From NCBI GenBank assembly GCA_025363475.1, contig JANYDS010000085.1, positions 1 through 64,000 on the forward strand: a stretch of DNA of 64,000 nt, read 5' to 3'. The notes under the pieces were generated by a model that was given only the letters and a program-made list of their open reading frames with translations, searched no databases and had not been told where the DNA came from. This document shows positions 6,805 to 15,944 of the stretch, one piece after another (position 1 is the stretch's first letter; each line of letters starts with the position of its first letter). Source of the DNA: Terriglobia bacterium. GTDB lineage: Bacteria > Acidobacteriota > Terriglobia > Bryobacterales > Bryobacteraceae. A program made the position numbers and the translations under genes.

Positions 6805-8529
6805 ATGAGCTCTCCTACACCGCCCCAAAAGAAAAAAGAACTCTCCAGTGAACTGCGAATGGTCCTGGCCTTCGTGCTCATGGGGCTCATCCTCGTTGCT
6901 TCGCCCTACATCTACAAGATGCTCGGCATCGCCCCCCCTGCCGATACTAAGGCGCAGACCGCGAAAACAACACCTCCGAAGACTGATGAACAGCAGAAGG
7001 CTGCGGCAACCGCCAGCGGAACACCGATGGCCATGTCTGACGCCCCGGCAACCCCTGCGCCTGACGCCGTCTCGGCTGCCAGCGAGCAGGAAAGCATCGT
7101 CGAAACTGACCACTACCGCGTCGTCTTTTCCAACCGCGGCGCAGTCGTCAAGAGCTGGACTCTCAAAGATCACAAAGACAGCAACAACAAACCGCTCGAA
7201 CTGGTTAACGTCAAGGGCGCGCAGAAGGTCGGCTTCCCCTTCAGCCTCGCCTTCCGCGACAAACAGCCCGGCACGGACATCAATAAAGCTCTCTGGGTAG
7301 CTCATCCGGAAGGGCTCACGGTTCGTTTCGAATTCTCTGACGGCACCACCGCCGCTTCCAAAACCTTTGCTTTCCAGCGCGATGCTTACCTGCTGCAGTA
7401 TTCAGATGAAGTGTCTATGGGCGGCACCGGCATCAATCACCTGACGCAATGGCGCGGTGGGTTTGGCGATATGGCGGCGCAGAACGCAGCCGGTCAGCAG
7501 GCCACTCTTTATTACGACGAGACGAAACAGAAGCTGATCCGCGAGGCCGCCAAGAACGCCAAGAACGGTCCCGTCAACGCCGACGGCCAATATTCATTCG
7601 CCGGAATTGACGATCAGTATTTCGCCGCCGCTTTTCTGCCCCAGGGCAGTTCGCAAATCCAAACCACTGCGTTTGACGATACTGTTTCTTCCGAAGTGAA
7701 TGGGTCTGAAGACGCCTATCCCGGTATGGCTGTCGGTGGCGCATCCCGCAACCAGATGGCGCTCTATGTCGGGCCCAAAGAAATTTCGCTGCTCCACAAG
7801 GTCAACCCAAAGCTGGATGGTCTGGTCGACTGGGGCTTCTTCGGCATCATCGCCAAGCCGCTTTTCATCGTCCTGCACTGGCTCAACGACAAGTACATTC
7901 ACAACTACGGCTGGGCCATCATCGTCCTCACTATTTTCATTAACATCGCCCTGTTCCCGCTCAAGCTCACCAACCTGAAGTCGATGCGGAAGATGCAGTC
8001 GCTTCAGCCGGAGATGAACAAGATCACCGAGAAATACAAGGGCATTGGCATGAGCGATCCCAAGGCTGCCAACAAGCAGCAGGAAATGATGGACCTCTAC
8101 AAGAAGCACGGCGTGAACCCGATGGGTGGCTGCCTGCCTCTGCTCATCCAGATGCCATTTCTGTGGGCGTTCTACAAAGTTCTGTCGGTCACCATCGAGA
8201 TGCGCCATGCCGACTGGCTGTGGATTTCCGATCTCTCCCGGCCCGAATCTTTTGCGCTTCACATGCTGCCGCTCATCATGGTGGTCACCAGTTTCATGCT
8301 GCAGAAGATGACCCCGGTTCCCGCCGGTGGTGATCCCAGCCAGCAGAAAATGATGCAGTTCATGCCACTGATGTATCTGTTCTTCTTCTGGTCAGCATCC
8401 AGCGGACTGGTGTTATACTGGCTCACTGGCAACATCGTAGGCATCGCGCAGCAGTGGTTTTTCAACAAGACAGCCCTGCCCGCAGTGCTGACCCCGAAGC
8501 CGCCGCAAAAGCAGCTGAAGAAGGCTTGA
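6805..8529 (+). CDS. yidC: membrane protein insertase YidC
   Basis: The 574-residue insertase has an N-terminal membrane anchor (about residues 19-37), then a Thr/Pro/Ala-rich linker, then a large periplasmic beta domain (about 90-330). The conserved five-helix insertase core starts near residue 340 (GFFGIIAKPLF), with a cytosolic KMQSLQPEMNKI helix pair region and NPMGGCLPLLIQMP. The length and two-part architecture are typical of Gram-negative YidC. It inserts and folds inner-membrane proteins, alone or with SecYEG. It starts 6 bp after yidD. The C-terminus is basic (PKPPQKQLKKA), as expected for ribosome contact. Confidence 0.97.
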   Translation: MSSPTPPQKKKELSSELRMVLAFVLMGLILVASPYIYKMLGIAPPADTKAQTAKTTPPKTDEQQKAAATASGTPMAMSDAPATPAPDAVSAASEQESIVETDHYRVVFSNRGAVVKSWTLKDHKDSNNKPLELVNVKGAQKVGFPFSLAFRDKQPGTDINKALWVAHPEGLTVRFEFSDGTTAASKTFAFQRDAYLLQYSDEVSMGGTGINHLTQWRGGFGDMAAQNAAGQQATLYYDETKQKLIREAAKNAKNGPVNADGQYSFAGIDDQYFAAAFLPQGSSQIQTTAFDDTVSSEVNGSEDAYPGMAVGGASRNQMALYVGPKEISLLHKVNPKLDGLVDWGFFGIIAKPLFIVLHWLNDKYIHNYGWAIIVLTIFINIALFPLKLTNLKSMRKMQSLQPEMNKITEKYKGIGMSDPKAANKQQEMMDLYKKHGVNPMGGCLPLLIQMPFLWAFYKVLSVTIEMRHADWLWISDLSRPESFALHMLPLIMVVTSFMLQKMTPVPAGGDPSQQKMMQFMPLMYLFFFWSASSGLVLYWLTGNIVGIAQQWFFNKTALPAVLTPKPPQKQLKKA

Positions 8530-8548
8530 GCAAGAAAGCGAAACTGGC

Positions 8549-9166
8549 TTGAATCCAAAGTTTTCCGTTAACGAAACCGGCCCCCGGATCGAACAGTTCC
8601 TCCGCATGATGATTGTGGACGCGGGGTTTGACCTCAGCTTCACTATTGAAGCGGGCGACCACAGCGACCCCGACGAATGCCCGGATCTGATCATTAAATT
8701 CAGCGGTACGGATGTCGACCTGTTGCTTGCCAACCGGGCCGAACTCCTGCTGGCGCTGGAACTGGTAACGCAGGAAGTGCTCCGGCTGCATTCCGATGAT
8801 CATTCGCGCATTTCGTTCGACGCCAATGATTACCGGGCGCTGCGCATCGCCGAACTGCGCATCAGCGCTCAAACCGCGGCAGAAAACGTGAAGCGTACCG
8901 GCACCGCGTTTCGCTTCAACCCGATGAACAGCCGGGAACGGCGCGTGCTGCACATCGCACTCCGAAATGAAACCGATTTGCGCAGCGAGAGTGGTGGCTC
9001 CGGTCCATTCCGGCATGTAATCATTTATCCGGCTGGCATGCCTTCGCTCCCCGACCCGCCCCAGCCGCCTCCGTCGCGTTTCCCGGGCAGCGGTGGCCGT
9101 GATCGCAGCAGTGATCGCAGCAGTGAGCGGGGTAATGACCGTCGCCCGCCGCGCCCCCGCCGCTAA
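8549..9166 (+). CDS. jag: Jag/KhpB-like RNA-binding protein with R3H domain
   Basis: The 205-residue protein follows yidC by 19 bp, the classic place for Jag (SpoIIIJ-associated, KhpB). A KH-like region spans about residues 50-110. An R3H domain follows, recognisable by NPMNSRERRVLHIALRN (about 124-140) and a later GPFRHVIIYP. It binds RNA and in other bacteria affects cell elongation or division. The C-terminal 45 residues are an unstructured tail rich in Pro, Ser, Arg and Asp. The only usable start in frame is TTG at 8549, and mnmE begins directly after its TAA. Confidence 0.88.
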   Translation: MNPKFSVNETGPRIEQFLRMMIVDAGFDLSFTIEAGDHSDPDECPDLIIKFSGTDVDLLLANRAELLLALELVTQEVLRLHSDDHSRISFDANDYRALRIAELRISAQTAAENVKRTGTAFRFNPMNSRERRVLHIALRNETDLRSESGGSGPFRHVIIYPAGMPSLPDPPQPPPSRFPGSGGRDRSSDRSSERGNDRRPPRPRR

Positions 9167-10510
9167 TTGCGTTATCAGGACACAATCGTTGCGCTTTCCA
9201 CTCCCCCAGGGCGGGGTGGCCTCGGTATTATCCGTTTATCTGGTACCAATTCTCTCTCCTTAGCCTCGCAATTCCTCCGGTTTAAAATACCGCCCGAATC
9301 CTGGCGGGCCACCCGCGCGGATCTGCTCGACGAGGAAGACCGGATCATTGATGATGTCGTAGTCACCTGGTTTCATGCCCCGCGATCTTACACAGCCGAG
9401 GATGTAATCGAAATCTCGTGCCACGGCGCACCCGTCATCCTGCGCCATTGTCTGGACCGCGCTCTGGGTGCAGGTGCCAGGCTGGCTGAACCCGGCGAAT
9501 TCACGCTCCGCGCGTTCCTCAACGGTCGCATTGATCTGCCGCAGGCCGAAGCTGTCCGTGACCTGATTGATTCCACAACGCTCTATCAGGCACGCATAGC
9601 GGCACTACAAACACAGGGGTCTGTTTCACGCAGCCTTACGCCGGTTAAAACGCAGCTTCTCGAATTGATCGCACTCCTCGAAGCGGGCATCGATTTCGCG
9701 GAAGACGACATCAGCGTGGCACCACCAGCTGAAATCCTGCGTCGGCTGGAACCACTCATCAAAGAAACGGCACGCCTCGCCCGCAGTTTCGCCTGGGGGA
9801 ATCTGGTCCGTAACGGCTTCTCCCTGGCAATCGTAGGGTTGCCCAACGCCGGGAAGAGCAGCTTGTTTAACCGGCTGCTGGAACAGGACCGGGCCATTGT
9901 CACCGCCATCCCCGGCACCACGCGCGATCTGGTTTCGGAGAGCACAGAATTTGAAGGTATTCCGGTTCGTCTCTCAGATACCGCAGGCATTCGGGAAGGT
10001 GCGGACCTGGTGGAGCGGCTCGGCATCGAACGCAGTTTCGCAGCGATGGCAGAAGCGGATCTCACCATTGTTGTTGTAGATGGAACCCTGCCGCGTTCTG
10101 CTGCTGACTGCGACCTGATCGCCAGAGCTCGCACGCAGGGACGCTGCCTAATCGTGGCCAATAAATCTGATCTTCCAGAATGTCGTGCGAAATTACACGA
10201 AATCCCGGTATCCGCCGCCACCGGTGACGGAATTCCCGAACTGCGCAAAAGCGTCCTCGAAATTCTGGCCCCGGCCTCGCGAAATGAAGTGGAAGGGGCC
10301 TTTATTACCAGCGCGCGCCAAGCCGGATTATTGCGTGAAGCCCTGCAAATGCTGGAGAAAACGGCCGATGCTGCACGGCACGCGCTGCCCCATGAATTGC
10401 TGCTGCTTGATCTCTATTGTGTCCTGCAACCCCTTGATACCATGACGGGAGCCACCACTGCGGACGATATTCTGAACCGTATTTTTACTTCTTTTTGCAT
10501 CGGAAAATGA
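9167..10510 (+). CDS. mnmE: tRNA uridine-5-carboxymethylaminomethyl(34) synthesis GTPase MnmE
   Basis: This GTPase, with MnmG, modifies the wobble uridine of certain tRNAs. The N-terminal tetrahydrofolate-binding domain begins [20 protein letters not shown]. The inserted G domain has GLPNAGKSS (about 224-232), GTTRD, DTAG (near 270) and NKSD (near 331). The protein ends with the diagnostic FCIGK, whose Cys is conserved. The start is TTG, placed immediately after the jag TAA. The partner gene mnmG is not in this window; a response regulator follows instead. Confidence 0.96.
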   Translation: MRYQDTIVALSTPPGRGGLGIIRLSGTNSLSLASQFLRFKIPPESWRATRADLLDEEDRIIDDVVVTWFHAPRSYTAEDVIEISCHGAPVILRHCLDRALGAGARLAEPGEFTLRAFLNGRIDLPQAEAVRDLIDSTTLYQARIAALQTQGSVSRSLTPVKTQLLELIALLEAGIDFAEDDISVAPPAEILRRLEPLIKETARLARSFAWGNLVRNGFSLAIVGLPNAGKSSLFNRLLEQDRAIVTAIPGTTRDLVSESTEFEGIPVRLSDTAGIREGADLVERLGIERSFAAMAEADLTIVVVDGTLPRSAADCDLIARARTQGRCLIVANKSDLPECRAKLHEIPVSAATGDGIPELRKSVLEILAPASRNEVEGAFITSARQAGLLREALQMLEKTADAARHALPHELLLLDLYCVLQPLDTMTGATTADDILNRIFTSFCIGK

Positions 10511-10606
10511 AACTGTTGCATCCCACTTTAATACTGTTGTATAGTTTTAAAAAATAGCGTCCGGCCTGTTTTGTACGGTAGTGGGAGCATGGGGCATGTC
10601 TTTACG

Positions 10607-11245
10607 ATGGGTGTTGTTCGAATTCTGATCGCTGACGATCATGAACTGGTGCGCAGGGGGCTGATCAGCATTCTGCACCAGTCACATCCGGAATGGGAAA
10701 TCGTGGTGCAGGCTGCCAACGGTGGTTTGGCCCTGGAACTGGCTGCCGAACACCAGCCTTCGCTTGCCATCCTGGATCTTTCGATGCCCGACATTAACGG
10801 CCTTGAAGTAGCCACCAGGTTGTTCCAAATTGTACCGGGTATTCGCATTCTGATTCTGACCATGCATGCTGCCGCCCCGATTCTGCACCAGTTGCGCAAG
10901 GCTGGCGTCAGCGCTTATCTGGCCAAGAATGAAGCACCCCAAAAGCTGGTGCTCGCAGTGGAAAAAGTCCTGACCGGCGAGCCGTTCTTCGCCTCCGTCT
11001 CAGCCTCCCGACGCGAAGTGGACCTGGAACCCGGCGAATATGTCCCGGCCCAGTTTCTTCTTACACTGCGGGAGCTGGAAGTCATGCGTATGCTGGCCGG
11101 CGGCCACAGCAATAAGGAGCTGGCGGCGCGTCTCGACATGAGCGTCCGCACTGCGGAAACCCATCATTCCAATATCCTGGCCAAACTGAATGTGGAGTCG
11201 ATCGGGCAACTGGTACGAATCGCCGTCCGCGACCGGGTGATTTAG
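10607..11245 (+). CDS. NarL/FixJ-family response regulator
   Basis: The 212-residue protein has a receiver domain (about 1-120) beginning VRILIADDHELVRRGL, with the acceptor Asp in LAILDLSMPDINGLE and a conserved Lys in AYLAKNEA. A LuxR-type helix-turn-helix follows near residues 150-205 (LTLRELEVMRMLAGGHSNKELAARL, VRTAETHHSNILAKL). No sensor kinase gene is adjacent, so it is an orphan regulator. Starts at 10571 (TTG) and 10589 (ATG) are also in frame. ATG 10607 places the receiver domain at the usual distance. The 95 bp upstream are AT-rich (a TATAGT and a TTTTAAAAAATAG run), consistent with its own promoter. Confidence 0.9.
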   Translation: MGVVRILIADDHELVRRGLISILHQSHPEWEIVVQAANGGLALELAAEHQPSLAILDLSMPDINGLEVATRLFQIVPGIRILILTMHAAAPILHQLRKAGVSAYLAKNEAPQKLVLAVEKVLTGEPFFASVSASRREVDLEPGEYVPAQFLLTLRELEVMRMLAGGHSNKELAARLDMSVRTAETHHSNILAKLNVESIGQLVRIAVRDRVI

Positions 11246-11277
11246 AACCACCCGGTCTTAGCCGCTTTTCAACCGGC

Positions 11278-12768
11278 TTAATTTAATGGCTGCGCCACCG
11301 TACTGGCATTCTTCGGATCGCGCAGGCGCTCTGAGCGCAGCTGATCGTAAGTGGGAAGAGTTGATGCATCCCAGCCGCCGCCCAGCGCTTTGATCAGGCC
11401 CACCGCAGCAGTCATACGACGCTGCAAAATAGTCACAGCCGTTCGTTCATTGTTGAGCGTAATGGTCTGCGTCGTGATGACATCCAGATAAGAATTCGTT
11501 CCTGCTTTATACCGCTCGGTCACCAGAGCCAGAGACTGTTCGGCTGCCCTTACCGCCTCACTCTGTTCAATCGCTTCCTGTGACAGAATACGCAGCGCCA
11601 CCAGATTGTCTTCCACATCCTGGAAAGCAGTTAATACCGTCTGCCGGTAAGTGGCAACCGCCGCATCATAATTCGCCTGTGTCTGCTGCACGGTGGCACC
11701 CCTGCGCCCGAAATCAAAAATAGTTGTCGGTGCCGTGGGCCCTGCCGACCAGATCCGTGCCGGACCCGTGAACAGGTTGGCAATGGTGTTCGCCGAAAGT
11801 CCCGCCGAAGCAGAGATCCCGATCGTCGGGTAGAACGCAATTTTCGCGAGGCCGATATTGGCGTTCTGAACCGCCACCGCACGTTCAGCAGCAGCAATAT
11901 CAGGTCGGCGTTCCAGCAACTGCGAAGGCAGCGTCGACGGAATTGGAGGCGGAGGAGCTGCGATCCGCCCCGGAGGCAACGTCAGATTCGAGGGTGGCTG
12001 GCCCGTCAGTACAGCGATCGCATGTTCAAACTGTGCCCGAGCGACTCCCAGGTCAGTCTGCTGCGCCCGTGTCGTCGCCAGCTGAGTCTGTGCCAGAGCC
12101 ACATCAGACCGTGACGCCACGCCGCCATTAAAGCGGTTCATCGTCAGTTCCAGGTATTTCTGATAAGCCGTGATCGAATCGCTCAGAATGGCGTACTGCA
12201 TGTCGAGTGAAGCAATCGTGAAATAGTTAGATGCGAGCGTCGACTGAACACTCAGGCGCAGGTTTTCAAGATTAGCGGCGACAATCTGGGCGCTGTCCAC
12301 GGAGCCTTCCACAGCCGTATGAATCCGGCCCCAGACATCGGCTTCCCACGAAGCGCTGATGGGAAAATTGAAGGCGGCTCCACGAGTGCTTCGGCCCGCG
12401 TTGCCTGCCTGAGTCTCGTTGATGATTGGAGTTGTCCCGATGCTGGGAAAGTAGCCCGAATGCTGCAAATCCACCAGCGCCCGCGCCGCCAGAAACTGCG
12501 ATTCCACCTGTCTGATGTTCTGGTTTGAGACGTTGACCTGCTCTTCCAGTTCATTGAGTTTCGGGTCGGCGAACACCTCCCACCACTTGCCGCGGATCTG
12601 TCCGTCGGCCGGGTTGGCGGCTTTCCATTCATCGTTGCCGGTGAGTTCCTTGAACGCGGCGGGGAAAACTGCCGGGGCAAATGCAACGGGTCTCTGGTAC
12701 TTCGGCGCGAGGTTGCAGCCCGTGCAAAGAACCGCCGCAATCGTCACCACTTTGAGTCTCTGCATCAT
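11278..12768 (-). CDS. outer-membrane efflux lipoprotein, NodT/OprM type
   Basis: The 496-residue protein has a lipoprotein signal peptide with a lipobox-like LCTGC ending at about Cys18. It carries two outer-membrane efflux (TolC-like) repeats rich in coiled-coil helices, including typical SANYFTIASLDMQY and NNERTAVTILQRR segments. It would form the outer-membrane channel of the RND pump encoded upstream. It is the last gene of the mdtA-mdtB-mdtC-oprM-type unit, with 35 bp between it and the preceding pump gene. It converges with the response regulator gene across about 30 bp. Confidence 0.93.
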   Translation of the reverse strand: MMQRLKVVTIAAVLCTGCNLAPKYQRPVAFAPAVFPAAFKELTGNDEWKAANPADGQIRGKWWEVFADPKLNELEEQVNVSNQNIRQVESQFLAARALVDLQHSGYFPSIGTTPIINETQAGNAGRSTRGAAFNFPISASWEADVWGRIHTAVEGSVDSAQIVAANLENLRLSVQSTLASNYFTIASLDMQYAILSDSITAYQKYLELTMNRFNGGVASRSDVALAQTQLATTRAQQTDLGVARAQFEHAIAVLTGQPPSNLTLPPGRIAAPPPPIPSTLPSQLLERRPDIAAAERAVAVQNANIGLAKIAFYPTIGISASAGLSANTIANLFTGPARIWSAGPTAPTTIFDFGRRGATVQQTQANYDAAVATYRQTVLTAFQDVEDNLVALRILSQEAIEQSEAVRAAEQSLALVTERYKAGTNSYLDVITTQTITLNNERTAVTILQRRMTAAVGLIKALGGGWDASTLPTYDQLRSERLRDPKNASTVAQPLN

Positions 12769-12803
12769 AAAATATAGAAGGTTTTCCTTGAAAGACGAGA
12801 CAA

Positions 12804-15800
12804 CTAATCGGCTCCGCTTTCAGCCCCACCAGGAATCAGGATCCCCGGCAGCCGTTTACTCGGCTCATGACTGAAGCGTATGCGCAAACGGTCAAGCGCC
12901 AGATACACCACCGGCGTTGTAAAGAGCGTTAGCATCTGGCTGACTACCAGCCCGCCGACGATGGCAATGCCCAGCGGTTTGCGCAATTCCGCACCATTGC
13001 CCCAGCCCAGAGCCAGCGGCATTCCGCCCAGCAGAGCACAGGAAGTAGTCATCAAAATAGGCCGGAAGCGCAGCATACAGGCGCGGAAAATAGCTTCGCG
13101 CGGTTCCATGCCCTGGTTGCGCTCCGCAGCCAGCGCAAAATCAATCATCATGATCGCGTTCTTCATGACAATTCCGATCAGCAGAAAGATGCCGATCAGG
13201 GCAATGATGCTGAGTTCTGTCCGAAACAAGACCAGCGCCATCAGCGCTCCCACACCTGCCGACGGCAGCGTGGAAATGATGGTCAGCGGATGGATCAGGC
13301 TCTCATAGAGCACGCCCAAAATAATGTAAATCGCCAGCAGCGCCGTGCCGATCAGCACCGGCATATTGGCCATCGAATCCTGAAACGCCTTGGCCGTTCC
13401 GGAAAAGCTGCCGGTGATTTCCGCCGGCATACTCATTTCGATTTCGGCTTTGTGAATCGCAGCCACCGCATCGTCCAGAAGATAGCCTTCACTCAAATTA
13501 AAGGAAAGCGTGGTGGAAGGGAACTGGCCTTGATGCGGCAATTGCAGCGGAGTAATTCCCTCAGAGAATGTCGCGAAGGAAGACAGCGGGACAGCAATGC
13601 CGCGAGGCGTCTGCACATAAATGTTATTCAGATAATCCGGGCTCTGCCACCACTGCTGCTGCAGTGCCAGCACCACATGATACTGGTTGATCGACTTGTA
13701 CATGGTGGAGACCTGGCGCTGGCCGAAGGCTGTGTAGAGAGCATTGTCCACCGCCTGAGCAGTAAGACCCAGTCTCGACGCCGTATCGCGGTCGATTTTT
13801 ACATACGAGGAAAGTCCGGAATTCTGCTGGTCGGAATAGACATCCGTAATCTGCGGCAGCCGTGAAAGGCGGGCGTAGACGCGCGGTCCCCACTTGCCCA
13901 GAAGTGCAAGATCCTGCGTCTGCAGCGTGTACTGATACTGCGAATTGCTCATGCGCCCGCCGATGCGGATGTCCTGCTGGTTGCCGAGGAACATCTGCGC
14001 CCCGGGCATTCCGGACGTATTGCGCCGGATCCGCGCAATTACATCGTCAGTGGAGATTTTGCGTACGCTGAGGGGCTTCAACTGGATATTAACGCCCGCG
14101 CTGCTGGTACCCCCGCCACCCGGGCCGCCGCCCCCGCCCATGGTTACGTTCTCTGATTCCACAGCCGGGTCGCGTCTGATTCTTTCTTCAAACCACTTCA
14201 CTTTCTCAACCATCGCCTGGTATGAGATGTGCTGCTGACCCTGAATGCCGCCCCCGAGCCGGCCCGAATCCTGCTGCGGGAAAAAGCCTTTCGGGACGTT
14301 CACATAAAGATAGACATTGGCGCTGATGGTAAGCGCCATCAGCAGCATGGTGGGCAACGGATGGTTCAGCACCGCCTGTAAAGCGGACCCGTAGGTAGAA
14401 AGCACCCACTTGAACATCTTCTCTGTGACGTTGTAGAGCTTGCCATGGGCCTGATGGCCCTTGAGCATTCGCGCGCACATCATCGGTGTAGCCGTTAGCG
14501 ACACCACAAGGGACACAGCAATCGCCACCGAGAGCACCACGGCAAATTCGCGGAAAAGACGTCCGACAATGCCGCCCATCATCAGGATCGGGATAAAGAC
14601 GGCAATCAAAGAAATGCTCATCGAGAGCACGGTAAATCCGATTTCAGCCGCACCCAGACGGGAAGCCTCCATTGGTGTCATGCCGTCTTCAATGTGCCGG
14701 GAAATATTCTCGATCACGACGATGGCATCGTCAACCACGAACCCGGTGGCGATGGCCAGAGCCATCAGCGACAAGTTGTCGAGCGAATAGTTGAGCAGAT
14801 ACATGGCGCCAAAAGTGGCCACCAGAGACACGGGAACCGCCACGCTGGGGATGAAGGTAGCTCTGAGATTACGCAGGAAGAAGAACACCACGAAAATCAC
14901 CAGGATGATGGAAATGATCATGTTCCGTTCCGCGTCCCGGATCGATGCCTGGATCGAAATGGTGCGGTCGGAAACAATTTTCATCGTGGCGGTAGGCGGC
15001 AGCGCCGCACGAAACTGCGGGATCAGCTTCTGAATCAGCGCCACGGTTTCGATGATATTGGCGTTCGGCTGGCGGTTGATTTGAATCGTTACGGCAGGCT
15101 TGCCATCGGTCAGGCCGATGTTGCGCACATCTTCTGTTCCATCAATCACGCGCCCCAGATCCGACAACCGGATGGGCGAACCGCGCCGGTACAACACAAT
15201 CAGATCTTTATAGTCTTTGGCCGAATTCAACTGATCGGTAACCATCAGGGGAATCGACACCTTATCGTTTTCCAGCATGCCCTTCGGCCGGTTGGCATTG
15301 GCACTGGCGAGAAAGCTGCCTACCTGATCCATGCCGACGTTGTAACGGGAAACCGGCTGCGGGTTTAATTCGACACGGACGGCGGGCAGGGAACTGCCGT
15401 TTACGCCCACTTGCCCGACACCCCGAACCTGGGCCAGCTTCTGCGCGAAAACAGATGACGCCAGATCGTAAAGCTGCTCCCGCGGAATGACCTCCGATTC
15501 CAGCGAAATAATGAGGATGGGTGAATCGGCGGGATTGATCTTGCGATACCGCGGCCGCACCGGAAGATTTGCCGGCAGGTAGCCGAGGGACGCGTTGATC
15601 GCAGCCTGGACGTCGCGCGCTGCGGAATTGATGTCGCGGTTCAGATCAAATTGCAGCGTGACTTCCGCTCTTCCCAGCGAACTCCGCGACGTCATTTCCG
15701 TAACGCCCGCAATGCGCGTAAACTGTTTTTCGAGAGGTGTTGCCACCGACGCCGCCATCACTTCCGGGCTGCCGCCGGGCAGGGACGCGGAAACGTTGAT

Positions 15801-15932
15801 GGTTGGATAATCGATCTGCGGCAAAGGTGACACCGGCAGTTGCGTATAGGAGATTGCGCCCGCCATGGTGACCGCCACCAGCAGCAGAGTTGTAGCAACC
15901 GGTCTTTCGATGAAAGGAGTGGATATGCTCAT
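12804..15932 (-). CDS. RND efflux pump permease, MdtC-like
   Basis: The 1042-residue HAE1-type RND pump has the usual two-fold repeat of one TM helix, large periplasmic loop and six TM helices. Family motifs are visible: [30 protein letters not shown]4 GFVVDDAIVVIENI with both proton-relay aspartates, and TM10 [11 protein letters not shown] with the conserved Lys. It is about 37 percent identical by eye to the neighbouring pump, and the two together look like an MdtB/MdtC heteromeric pair. A glycine-rich insert sits in the periplasmic loop (GGGGGPGGGG near residue 600). It lies 12 bp downstream of the mdtB-like gene. Confidence 0.93.
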   Translation of the reverse strand: MSISTPFIERPVATTLLLVAVTMAGAISYTQLPVSPLPQIDYPTINVSASLPGGSPEVMAASVATPLEKQFTRIAGVTEMTSRSSLGRAEVTLQFDLNRDINSAARDVQAAINASLGYLPANLPVRPRYRKINPADSPILIISLESEVIPREQLYDLASSVFAQKLAQVRGVGQVGVNGSSLPAVRVELNPQPVSRYNVGMDQVGSFLASANANRPKGMLENDKVSIPLMVTDQLNSAKDYKDLIVLYRRGSPIRLSDLGRVIDGTEDVRNIGLTDGKPAVTIQINRQPNANIIETVALIQKLIPQFRAALPPTATMKIVSDRTISIQASIRDAERNMIISIILVIFVVFFFLRNLRATFIPSVAVPVSLVATFGAMYLLNYSLDNLSLMALAIATGFVVDDAIVVIENISRHIEDGMTPMEASRLGAAEIGFTVLSMSISLIAVFIPILMMGGIVGRLFREFAVVLSVAIAVSLVVSLTATPMMCARMLKGHQAHGKLYNVTEKMFKWVLSTYGSALQAVLNHPLPTMLLMALTISANVYLYVNVPKGFFPQQDSGRLGGGIQGQQHISYQAMVEKVKWFEERIRRDPAVESENVTMGGGGGPGGGGTSSAGVNIQLKPLSVRKISTDDVIARIRRNTSGMPGAQMFLGNQQDIRIGGRMSNSQYQYTLQTQDLALLGKWGPRVYARLSRLPQITDVYSDQQNSGLSSYVKIDRDTASRLGLTAQAVDNALYTAFGQRQVSTMYKSINQYHVVLALQQQWWQSPDYLNNIYVQTPRGIAVPLSSFATFSEGITPLQLPHQGQFPSTTLSFNLSEGYLLDDAVAAIHKAEIEMSMPAEITGSFSGTAKAFQDSMANMPVLIGTALLAIYIILGVLYESLIHPLTIISTLPSAGVGALMALVLFRTELSIIALIGIFLLIGIVMKNAIMMIDFALAAERNQGMEPREAIFRACMLRFRPILMTTSCALLGGMPLALGWGNGAELRKPLGIAIVGGLVVSQMLTLFTTPVVYLALDRLRIRFSHEPSKRLPGILIPGGAESGAD

Positions 15933-15944
15933 GCGTTCACCGCG

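Noticed and set aside
7594-8262. 222-aa minus-strand ORF
   Set aside because: It is antisense to yidC and has no own start site or family motif.
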